In this document: in pieces, positions 54,601 through 64,000 of the stretch
Layout of the letters: every line of letters starts with the position of its first letter
Numbering within the stretch: position 1 is the stretch's first letter
Source: Carposina sasakii
Taxonomy: Eukaryota; Arthropoda; Insecta; Lepidoptera; Carposinidae
DNA: 64,000 bases
Direction of reading: 5' to 3'
Assembly: GCA_014607495.2 (NCBI GenBank)
Contig: CP053150.1
Span: 13,226,495 to 13,290,494, forward strand
Position numbers and translations under genes: made by a program
The notes under the pieces: model-generated
Databases searched by the model: none
What the model was told of the DNA's origin: nothing
What the model saw: the letters and a program-made list of their open reading frames with translations, nothing else

Positions 54601-55319
54601 TATGCGCTACACCTGCACTAAGCAACTGCTTAGTATATTTTCTTTACCTGCTAACCTAAGTGAATTGAGACGTATGTTGTGAAGTTACGTAAACTGAACC
54701 CTGTGTTTGTTTACTAGTAATTTGTCAGCAAATTACAGGAATTCATAGAATGCATGATCACGACCTGCCTAAATCATAAAAACTACATAGCAAGTTTTAT
54801 TACTCTCACAGGATACTTAATTTACTAGAAAAAAAGCGTCTAAGAAAGCTAAATTTTTGGTAAGCAAATCTTGTGCTCGCATGTAGTAAGCAAATACTCT
54901 ACAGCTACGCAAAACTATCTGTGTATTATCATTTACGAAAAATAATGCCAATGCTTGAAATAAAGGAATAAAATATTCATAAAGCAAGCTGGAACATAAA
55001 ATTTGTAAGTTTACTCTCCAAGATCTTGGAAGACCTTGGCCGAATCTCACAGCTGCGAGTTGGTAACTAAGTCAGTATCCACGTTATTGATTAGTTTACT
55101 CTGACGGATGGCAGGTGCCTTTGCTTTTTATGACAGCAATGACTTGGTGACTTCTCGCGAAGAGTTTCTGGATCTTGAAGTGTGAAACGAAATTATTTTG
55201 TTGAACTGTTTTTTAGATAAACTTAATTATGCATAATCATAGTATACAGAAAAGTGCATATTTGTTAACATTTAAACCAAATTTTAATATTTAATAGAAG
55301 GAATAGTATATTCCTAATA
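54601..55319. other. AT-rich DNA, no gene seen
   Basis: No supported feature. Confidence 0.4.
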
Positions 55320-55321
55320 TA

Positions 55322-55621
55322 TACAGGTTTTTTTCGTTGCTACCATATACGGAGGGTACGTAGGTACTCTATACATCAAAGTATATGCCAAAAAACTTGC
55401 GGGAAAACGATTTTAATTATTTTGACATTTTTTTATTGACATGTTTGCGCGAAATTGCGTGTGTTTTTCACAGGCAGATTTGAATTTTTTTCTTGAAAAA
55501 TGTTTGTTACTCGCATCTACCTTCCCATGTAAGTATGCTTCGATGGAGAAAATTGTTCATGATGATGAGGAGACTCCGTAGTATTTGGAAACGTTGAATA
55601 CCTACCAAAAAACTCCCTGTA
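55322..55621. mobile_element. TACAGG-type MITE, both ends present
   Basis: TACAGGTTTTTTTCG at the left and the reverse complement of TACAGGGAGTTTTTTGG at the right, TA on both sides, 300 bp. Related to 38286-38630, which has lost its right end. Both contain a GATGATGAGGAGACTCCGTA-like segment. Confidence 0.75.
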
Positions 55622-55865
55622 TAGTTTTGTAAACCCGTATTAATAAATATATTAGGTAAGATAAAGTGCTATAAGTTTTAATAAGTAAATACAATAAAAT
55701 AAGTAAATAAATAAAAGCCTATCGTAATAATTTTATTTGGTACCTATCACATGTGTACAATACGTATACGTACGAGAATACGTACATCGCTTCCAAACCT
55801 AAATCTTGATTGCTATTATTATTTCCACGTAATAAATAAGCGATATTTTTATCGATGATTTATTG

Positions 55866-58756
55866 CCCAAGTAGCACAGATAGCTGAATAAATACTCACT
55901 TTTAATTTACACACAGCTCTGGACGTATTAAGACTCATATAAGAATACACGTGGATATAAGAATACGTGGTCCCTTAGTTGTATAATAGCAGTCAGTGAT
56001 ATTTAAACAGCTTAAGGGTAATAAGAGCTAAGGGACAAATATACCCTTAAAACGCAAAATAGAAAGAACCAAGAGCTAAGAAAGCTTGTGAATTATGGGT
56101 GAGTTCTCATAATATTAAAAATAGACGCATAACGGGACACCTGTGGCCCTTAAAACGCATATTTACCGCTAAGAGCCTTTATTTTCTATTGTCTGAAGCG
56201 GCAGAACCAAGAGCCTCACAATATAAGTATATCAAAATAAAGCTTTACTTGTGAACTGTTATAGGGTTCACACTGAAACGCTTAACACTTATTAATGGTT
56301 CAGGGCTTAACAGCTTTAATAAGTAATGGCTCTTTGATAAATAAGTTCAAGTGAATCATAATATTAAACCTGTTTAAATCAACCAAGACGCATAACGCTC
56401 TTGGACACCTGTGCTCAACAGCCCTTTAATAATAATATATAACAGCTTTTTAATTAGCGCTCGAAACGAACTTTAATGATATGCACATTGAAACACCGCT
56501 TAAATGAGTATAGGTTAAGAATCACTAAACAGCTTTGATAAATAACTTTATTTATCCATTTTACTGTGTTTTGAATTATTATAATTTACTTTACATGTTT
56601 TGTGCATGAATTAGGCACACGATCTAATATTCTGCATATACTTCTGTGTTGACTACCAAATCTTTTGTTTTATTGGCAGTGAAAATTCACACGCAAACTA
56701 AAAGATGTGCGCCGTCTGGGATAATATAAGTAATAAAATACAAGCAATTTAAACATATGTTCCTCCCCTAACACATATTTTCCCTCATGGATCCCAAAAT
56801 TTAAAAAGGCAGAGGATACCAATTCACAGGAAGTAAAGACAGAGAATAACTATAGACCAATATCACTCCCAAATAAATGGATCATTAACTCAGACTTAAC
56901 TTTGAGAAAAAACTCGTCACCTAACCAATTTGAAACGCTTCGACGGAATGCGGTAGCTCTTTCACAAGAATTGGGTAAGGGAAACAACTCTGGCTGTTTT
57001 CCTGGTAGCAAAAGCTTTTGACACGGTTGTACCCACTTTTAAAAAAGTTAGACGTGCACTCAACATAAAAACGCTTAGACAACAGATACCAATGTGTCAA
57101 AATAGAAAACTTTATCAGTGATGACCAGCAAAACACCAGCTGTCCCTCAAATATCCTGGGTCCTAGTTTTTAATTTACATTAATGGTAACCTAAATCTAC
57201 ACGATAATTTCCGTGAAATGCTTAATTTTCTCAGCTAAAACCCCTTTAATGCACAACAAGGGTTTAATAGTAATGCTTCAATATAATTCACGATAAAACT
57301 GTACATCCATTTTACCATGAAACATATTGTTTTATACTAAGCATGTCTTTCTGGTCCTTTAATGTCCACATATCCAAAAAACTACAAATATATCTTGGGG
57401 TTACACTCGAAACCCTCTCTTTCCACCTTCAAGAAGTAGTTAGTAGGTACGGAAGCAACAACGGCTTAGCTGATTCAAAATTAATTAAACAAGTTTAACG
57501 TCTCAATTTGTAATTTGAACACATAAAACCAAAATCGAGCGAGTGGCAATACTTTGTTGTCCCTTCCTATTTCCAACTTCCCACTTTATAATTCGAAGCT
57601 AACCGTGCGCTTTTTATAGCACACTGTTAAAACAGCACAAGTGCTTGTGAATCACTAAACGAAAAGATATTGTTTGTAGTTTCCTCAACACCGTTTGCTT
57701 ACAAATGATTTTTTGCCTAAACCCTTGTTAACGAATAATAAAGTTTATTACATATATTCACATAGCTATTTAAGCTGTCCATGACGAAACCAACCGGTAG
57801 ATAAATAGTAAATATATAGTTTTAAATTATTTTTATGTTAAAAAAAAAGTTATATAGTATACAAAATGTAACACTCTTTTTTACATGTGTTTATTTAGTT
57901 TTAATTTTTATTAAAGAAATGTTTAACAAAATGTAAGAATCTTTTATGGTATTTATTAATTATTATAATCGCAAACCTAAAGCACAGGCTACTAGTTTAG
58001 GTAAATTTTATTTACTATTTAAATTTTAAGATTTTTTATATGATATTAAATAAATTTTTTTGTGCATGAATTACGAACCTATTAAATTAGGTATTACTTC
58101 TTATATCGTAACAGTCTCTATTTATTTAAAAGTTCTGTCCAAACTATTGAAAATTGTTGGGCCAAGATTTTAAAACACATAGCTTATTTGCATCATTTAT
58201 TACTATATTATTTAAAAACACAATATTTTCGTAGCGCACCAAAATTTTCTTAGTTAATATACATATGATGTCAGTAAACTTGCATTCCTAAACATTTTTC
58301 TGCCACTAATAAAGAAAACCGTTCACTTAGGTACCAATAAATTTATTATGAAACGACACCGCCATTAATATGGCGTTTACGTTTATGTTGTCACAAGTTA
58401 TTACGGTCACTTTTCAACAATAAGTAAAATGAATATACAAAAATATTATTTTCTATAGTCACGCGTCACCTACAGGCCCATTGTGATACATTACTTAGGT
58501 ATTCAGCTTAATAAAGAGTAACATGGTCTCTTAACCAGTGGATATTCAGCTCTTACAACACCTGTTACCCCTTAAAACTCTCTTATATTTCTGATTCTGC
58601 GCTCTTAAGCAGCTTATGTGACATTAGAGGTGAATAATTTGTGCCCATTTAAGTGGTTTAAGGGCTGAATAAGCTCGGAATCAGCTTTCTTATACCACTT
58701 CAAGGGTAATTGTAGTCCAATATTCAGTTGCTATACAGCCTCTTGTGCTACTTGGG
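55866..58756. mobile_element. 2.9-kb element with CCCAAGTAGCACA terminal inverted repeats
   Basis: Left end CCCAAGTAGCACAGATAGCTG, here shortened to its 13-bp perfect core CCCAAGTAGCACA, mirrors the right end TGTGCTACTTGGG. Both flanking zones are dense in CTTAAGGG, GCTGAATA and AGCTTTAATAA words on both strands, as in subterminal transposase-binding repeats. It has no intact transposase. Its middle carries a decayed reverse transcriptase piece (56780-57480) that is likely a foreign insertion. I cannot assign the superfamily, and no convincing TSD is visible. Confidence 0.6.
56780..57480 (+). pseudogene. Heavily decayed LINE reverse transcriptase
   Basis: Scattered RT sense in changing frames: NNYRPISLPNKW at about 56850, then FLVAKAFDTVVPTFKKVRRA at about 57000 (RT motif A region), then degenerate PQ..WVLVFNLH. 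Many stops and frameshifts, and no catalytic YADD was found. It lies inside the 55866-58756 element. Confidence 0.6.
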
Positions 58757-58989
58757 TAGTTCGGATTTGCTATTGCTTTTACGTAATCAGGGTCCCGGGC
58801 ATCCTTACAGGAAGCTTACAGGCGATAAGCTAGCGACTTGTTACTAATCATCAACATCTGCTCCTGTTATGTTAAACATGCGCTGTTGGATCTCCTTTAT
58901 GACACTGCAGATCTGGTTATTCCATTAGGGAACACGGCTGTGTGTATATGTATGTACTTAGTTAGGATTTTGGTATAGCCTTGTGACAG

Positions 58990-59242
58990 TAGGGTTGCCA
59001 ACCTTAATGTTTTCCCAGGACATGTCCAGCTTTTTGGGGTGTCCTGGGCCGTCCTGGATAGTTTTTAAGCACCGTCCTGAGTTTTAGAGGCTTGACACAT
59101 CGGCAGATTTTCTAAGGGTGCCGACATCAGGTCAACGCCTAGTGCGACGACGCGTCAGCGGTATAGTCCTGGGTTTTAATCGAAATGTCCTGGTATTTCT
59201 TCTTCAAATCCTGGTTTTCAAAGTTTTGAGATGGCAACCCTA
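58990..59242. mobile_element. hAT-type MITE with perfect 8-bp TSD
   Basis: TAGGGTTGCCA at the left, its inverse TGGCAACCCTA at the right, and identical TGTGACAG on both sides (58982-58989, 59243-59250). 253 bp with repeated GTCCTGG words. Its right TIR supplies the ATG of an 87-codon frame (59231-59494), which is therefore unlikely to be a gene. Confidence 0.88.
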
Positions 59243-59250
59243 TGTGACAG

Positions 59251-59930
59251 AGAAGTAAGGACGAATAGAAGATTTTATTATAAACTACCTACCGGTCACG
59301 ACTTCGTCCATGAAACTTTATTCAATGTGCCAAACTCAGAACAAAGTTTCGCTTCCTACGCCGCCGCCGTCAGTGTGTCCGTTACTCAATCAATCAGTCT
59401 GTTACGATACGAAAGAGCTTGCTTAGATAATGTACCTATCGTTTGGCACATCGTTCAGCATCTACGTTCCTTATCGCAACTCTCCCACCAATAGCGGTTG
59501 GAACTTTATTCATCACGTGACTTGGCGCATTAGCGAAAATGAAAGCTTGTCGGAGACGAACTTCTATGTATATTCGATCGAAAAACAATATTAAGTTATA
59601 TATCTAGGTAGACAAAGGTAAAGTCCCTGTTCATAGAACCTAATAAGGAATAAATTATTTATATATAAAATTTATATCATACCTACTTATCTATTACTAG
59701 AGACAATAAAATTCTATCACGGTTTGCTAAATATTGACCTAATAATTTTACGGCTCTCTTATAATAAAATCGTGATACAGTAGATAATCAGGAGCAATAT
59801 AACTAATCTGTTACGTGCACTCATATGAGTTATCGAATAAAAGTAGATAGGACAGGTGTGTTTTTATGATTATAATATGCCCCCAAATTCTATAATATAA
59901 TCTACAATTCTACCTACCTAGTAGATTGAT
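59251..59930. other. Non-coding DNA
   Basis: A short GC-richer part (59340-59480) then AT-rich sequence; no supported gene. Confidence 0.4.
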
Positions 59931-60190
59931 TTAGCCGCGTGGTGCCGGCAGTGTATAGTTTGTACCACCCCATGCCTGCCTTTGGGTATGAGGCGATTAA
60001 GGGTTTCCGGGAGGTGGGCAGCAGCGCCTTTCGTGCTGACGACACTCTACCGTCCAAAAATCAGACTGCGGTCACCAACCCGCCTGCCCAACGTGGTGAC
60101 TATGGCCAAAAACGCATGCCCTGGGGGAGGCCTACATCCAGCAGTGGACTGCAATAGGCTGAAGATGAAGTAGATTGATGATGATGATGT
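59931..60190 (+). repeat. Lepidopteran interspersed repeat with (GAT)n tail, best copy
   Basis: Runs from CGCGTGGTGCCGGCAGTGTA to GCAATAGGCTGAAGATGAAG and ends in GATTGATGATGATGATG. Reverse copy at 3700-3975, partial copies at 14698-14826 and about 62326-62395. The 72- and 63-codon frames over it follow from GC content and are shared by no other copy. Confidence 0.75.
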
Positions 60191-60328
60191 AGGAAGTATA
60201 TTAGCACAAATGAGGTGTTGCCTATCTTTATATTAAAATTATATTAAATTATTTAAAATTATATTAAAATATTAAAAAAAGTAAAACAAATGATTATTTT
60301 TATTAATACCCACCTGATAATAACTAAG

Positions 60329-60810
60329 TCCGAAGAAGCTCGTCTCAAGGAACTCGACGCCAAGCGACACGCCCGAAAAACTCGTCCCAAAATCATCTAC
60401 AACTACACGTACAATGTAAACGGGCAGTCACAGTGCAACTTATGCAGCCGCACGTTCGGTTTCGCGAGTCATATCCGTGCACACGCCAGGAACTGACAAG
60501 GTGTCGCCGTCGACGGATACGTCGTGGAGGACATCATCATCATAAGAATTACCTATATCTATTAAATCTTTCTACCTAATAATGACGTTTATGCTACTAA
60601 TAATTATTAATACTAAGAACCAAAAATATTCCTAGAAATGCAATAAATGAATTGACAAGCTATCTTTGTAATTATGATAATTATTTTGTAATTTTATGTA
60701 ATTATAGGTGAAAACATGTAAATTAGCCCTGTTCTACCTATCTGTACACTTAAGTGATTAGGCTGTATGTTTTCCAAATAAAATAAAAAATAAAAATAAA
60801 TAAAAAATCC
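60329..60810 (+). pseudogene. 3' end of a LINE: C-terminal zinc finger and 3' UTR
   Basis: The frame (from about 60329 to the stop at 60494-60496) reads SEEARLKELDAKRHARKTRP and ends with a Cys/His finger, CNLCSRTFGFASHIRAHAR, with spacing C-x2-C-x8-H-x3-H. Such a basic stretch plus finger followed by a stop is how several insect LINE ORF2 proteins end. The downstream GATACGTCGTGGAGGACATC with CATCATCATC, and an AAATAAAATAAAAAATAAAA run at 60776-60807, fit a LINE 3' UTR with tail. A terminal exon of a zinc-finger gene is the alternative, with AACTAAG just before as a weak acceptor. Confidence 0.55.
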
Positions 60811-61136
60811 ACATCAAAGAGGAAGAAAAAAAATCATAACGGTTTTAATTAGAAATAAAAATGTTAGTTCAGGAATGGGTTTAAAGTTCACGTTTGTATG
60901 CAGAATCAAATCGTTGTAATTTCATAAATAGGGTAGTATCTACAATTAGGGCAATAAGAACCCACTTAAAATTATGATTGGATTATAGTTGAATCTCTAA
61001 TTTTACTAGGTACAGTATTTATGGAGGAGTGTAATAATCACAATGAAGGAGAAAATGCCACGGTCACATAATGACTGAAAAAATAGCCAACTACTATTGC
61101 TAGCAGGGCTTAGAGAGATTGTCAAAGTATTAGTGA

Positions 61137-61459
61137 CTAGTGGACGCCCGCGACTCCGTCCGCGTGGACTGCAGAAAAAACAAAATGTCGAAATTATCCG
61201 GGATAAAAACATTTTCCCGGGATAAAAAGTAGCCTATATGTTAAGTGGGACCTGTTTCAATATATTCCTGAAAACTGCATCGAAATCGGTTCAGCCGTTT
61301 CTGAGATTAGCGTGCACAAACGCACAGACAAACAGACAAAAATTCCAAAAATCATTATTTTGGGTACTATTGCGTTGATAAAGGTCTTCTATAATATTTT
61401 TTCTCATATATCTTCCATGTACAGACAGCGACTCGTTACATTTTTATTATATGTATAGA
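61137..61459 (-). mobile_element. Full-length non-autonomous Helitron, minus strand
   Basis: On the minus strand: host A, TCTATACATATAATAAAAAT, family body, GACGGAGTCGCGGGCG hairpin, CTAG, host T. 323 bp. Same family as 42082-42425; the differences are scattered substitutions. Confidence 0.9.
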
Positions 61460-62325
61460 TTATTTTTGCTCGTAAGCAATCACATTGCAATAAGATGTGA
61501 TAATCTGTGATTTATCATTTACCAAGTTCACCAACTCCGCCATGTTTCCCGCACCCATGCCTATACCTATACTATACTGAAATTACGCATGATTTTCATG
61601 ATATAAGTATCATACAAGGAAGCATTATCACCATGGGCTTGTATTTCGATTATTTTTAATATTACACAGAAATAAAACAAAAGTCAAAGGTTTCACAGAT
61701 AAACTCGGTCAATTATTCGCACAGTTGAAATTTTAATAAATTACAAAGTACTATATAATTTATTTAATTGTTGAATTACCTTGAATATCCACCGGTTGGT
61801 ACCCGTTCGATGTAATCGCCTCCTCCATTGCACAAACGCTCGTTGTCTCACTATCTTTATGGCCACAGAACAACAACCCGCGTCAGTATACCAGCACCAA
61901 GAAGCGGTGACATATGACTGTCGCGGATAATATGCAATCATCTGGTGACAATTATCTGCGAATACTTTCCACTCGACTGTAATAGGTACCCCAATAAAAT
62001 ATCTGTGTATGATGGGGCCAAGCTCTCTGGTGATTATTGTCACGGCCAGCGCAGCTCCATGCGACAACTACGTGCACATATTTATTATATTGTTATGTTA
62101 TTATAAATATATTGGCTCCAAAATATGAAAAAAGTTTAGTCTTTCAGATAGTGAATCAAATAAGATTTTAAACATCAAAATGAGGAGTTAGAGGTAATAA
62201 AGTACCTACCTACCCGAGTACCTACTGAGAAAGAATTTCTCTTATAAATAAACAAGATCAATAAGAGTTATTTATTTTTATCAGTTATGCACTGATATTG
62301 ATTCAAAGTTACTTACCTAATTGCC
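61460..62325. other. AT-rich DNA with one unexplained frame
   Basis: A 108-codon minus-strand frame (61741-62067) is less AT-biased than its surroundings but contains no domain I know. Otherwise nothing. Confidence 0.35.
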
Positions 62326-62400
62326 TTGTATGCAGCCGGTCTTGTAGCGAATCCTGGGGCAGGCCTACGACCAGCAGTGGATTGCATTAGGCCTATTTAT
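62326..62400 (+). repeat. Short 3' fragment of the (GAT)n-tailed repeat family
   Basis: TCCTGGGGCAGGCCTACGAC, CAGCAGTGGATTGCATTAGG and then TTATTATTAT; matches the last ~60 bp of 59931-60190. Confidence 0.55.
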
Positions 62401-62692
62401 TATTATATTGGAAATGCCATACTCATAAAACATTAATTGTACAAAAATAAAACTATTTGTAAAATAGAAAACTTGGCAACTCCACAACCAGAGACAGCAA
62501 GATGGAACTCCTTCGGCTCTCAGCTATCAGTTATCTGGGTTTAACTTGTTACCACTCGACGGTAATCCCGCAACTAAATACAAAGGTTCCGACATAATGG
62601 AGCCTCTTATATGAGATATATGACGTTGTATAGCTTGTAAAATGCAGGCGTGCATTGACTTATTAGGTTTCTTTATTTCCGTTTATTTGAAA

Positions 62693-62937
62693 CTAGCGAA
62701 CGCCCATCACTTCGTCTGCGTGATTCAGTTAGTATGGAGAAGTTACTGAATAACTCAGGAATGTGTATACAATTTAAAAATATATATTTTATAGTTGGCT
62801 ACTCTATAGTGAGCTATTTTCATGGCATTTCGTCCTTATAATAGCCATTTTCACAAAAATCGGTCAAGTTTTTTTTTTCTGAAGGAGAAACAAACAACAA
62901 AACATCAATTTTCACATTCATGAATATTAGTCATGGA
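62693..62937 (-). mobile_element. Degraded non-autonomous Helitron, minus strand
   Basis: ACTAGCGAACGCCCATCACT is the mutated 3' hairpin and CTAG end seen from the plus strand. The other end, TTCATGAATATTAGTCATGG, corresponds to a 5' TCCATGACTAATATTC. The hairpin has lost several pairs, so the copy is old. Confidence 0.65.
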
Positions 62938-64000
62938 GGTAATAAAAACAGCGGAGGTAGCCTTCAAGAACAAACATCTGTTATGTAGAAATGGCGGCGG
63001 TTTGTCATAATAGGGTTGCCCGCATTTATCTATGACGTGAAATTTACCCCATAAAAAAAAGACCTTTAGATACCTGGATCTATTCTCAAGAAGAAAAAAT
63101 AGTTGGTAATAATTATTTGAAAGTTCTCGTGTTACTTCACAAAACTTTTGTATAAAGTACGATTTCTAAATTATAAAAAAAGTGTCAAGAAAATCCTTTC
63201 CGGTTTAATGGCAGTTTAGAACCTAGGTGTAACCGTTAATAGATATTGGAAAGATTGAATATATTGTACTTAAATAAATATTTATATCGACGTAAATAGC
63301 AGTAGGTACCTACTTTATTTACGCGAAATAAACGAGTACAATATTTTTCGTTTTATTTCGCGTACATAAAATTATATCTAGAGACATAAATGAAATAATT
63401 TTTTTAAGCAATAAGATTTATTTTCCAGAGTAAAACTTTCCATCAAGGGTTCGCCCACCGCCGGGCCCTACACCCTCCGCTGACCCTTGAATCTGCCGAC
63501 TCATGTTCAGAACTTGGGTTCAAAATATATACTGCAAATCACACTAGACGTAGATGGCGTCCAATCATGGTTATTTCTACACTGTCTTATTATTGTAATC
63601 CATTCTTCCACGCGTTATTTGCAGATGGGAATCTGTAAAATTTATCATAAAATTTTACTGTGACTTTTTTTTCTTAATGTCATTTTACTTTGACATACAA
63701 ATTCTTAACCTTTTCTATCATAAATACAGAAATGTTTTCTTTGAGTTTTCATTTTCAGTTAGTACTAATTTCCCGACTTCTGGGGTAATTTCCCCATTTT
63801 TTAAATGACAACACTGGTTGGTACAAACAACGTTTTTAATTTTAAAAACGATTAATATTTTTTATCTATAAAGACTGCAAATGAAATAAATAATTAAATT
63901 TTTGCCTATGAAATGCTATCCCATCACTTTTAGTGATGTAACTGCTATTGTTTCAACAGATTTTAACTACGCACGACGGCATTATTTATATTTTATTGCA
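62938..64000. other. AT-rich DNA with one repeat fragment
   Basis: 63448-63510 (CCCACCGCCGGGCCCTACAC, then CTGACCCTTGAATCTGCCGA) is a diverged arm of the fold-back repeat at 1811-2196, here without its partner. No gene seen. Confidence 0.5.

Overview
The window looks like nuclear DNA of a moth or butterfly (Lepidoptera). It is AT-rich and carries no complete host gene that I can support. Repeats of recognisable lepidopteran type occur on both strands: Helitrons whose 3' end is CTAG behind a GC-rich hairpin, tRNA-derived SINEs, a repeat with a (GAT)n tail, non-LTR retrotransposon 3' ends, and many short TA-, TWA- or 8-bp-target-site MITEs. The organism call is an inference from repeat types, because no gene or rRNA marker is present.

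Layout. 1-7.5 kb: AT-rich DNA with an 8-bp-TSD hAT element holding a nested fold-back repeat, the first copy of a Harbinger-like MITE and a (GAT)n-type repeat. 7.6-10.2 kb: a Ty3/gypsy-like retroelement fragment (primer-binding site, small membrane ORF, truncated gag) enclosed by a ~90-bp inverted repeat. 11.8-15.1 kb: SINE, TA-MITEs, Helitron, second Harbinger-like MITE and a 29-bp minisatellite. 15.6-29.6 kb: a ~555-bp palindrome, then two head-to-tail, almost identical 6744-bp Helitron-like units, each with an intact 1857-codon Rep-helicase gene on the minus strand. 30-33.9 kb: a Tc1/mariner-type element whose DD41D transposase is broken by one in-frame stop. 33.9-43 kb: more Helitrons, a SINE, and a multi-layered nest at 36.5-38.1 kb in which a MITE holds a Helitron-like element that holds a SINE and has its own large terminal palindrome. 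43-46 kb: several non-LTR retrotransposon 3' ends, including two converging broken reverse transcriptases. 47-64 kb: further TIR elements, the third Harbinger-like MITE, MITE and mariner remnants, a possible first coding exon of a host gene at 53.8 kb, a 2.9-kb TIR element, a small hAT MITE with a perfect 8-bp TSD, a LINE 3' end with a zinc finger, and two more Helitrons.

How it works together. The two intact Rep-helicases are the only genes that look capable of acting now. Their tandem arrangement, with only three differences that I noticed per 6.7 kb, fits recent rolling-circle activity. The palindrome and the ACCCGACTGC/GCAGTCGGGT ends that flank the pair recur in a second, non-coding element at 36.6-37.9 kb. 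This suggests one family of Helitron-like elements with short inverted ends and a very large 3' palindrome. Everything else is mainly relic sequence.
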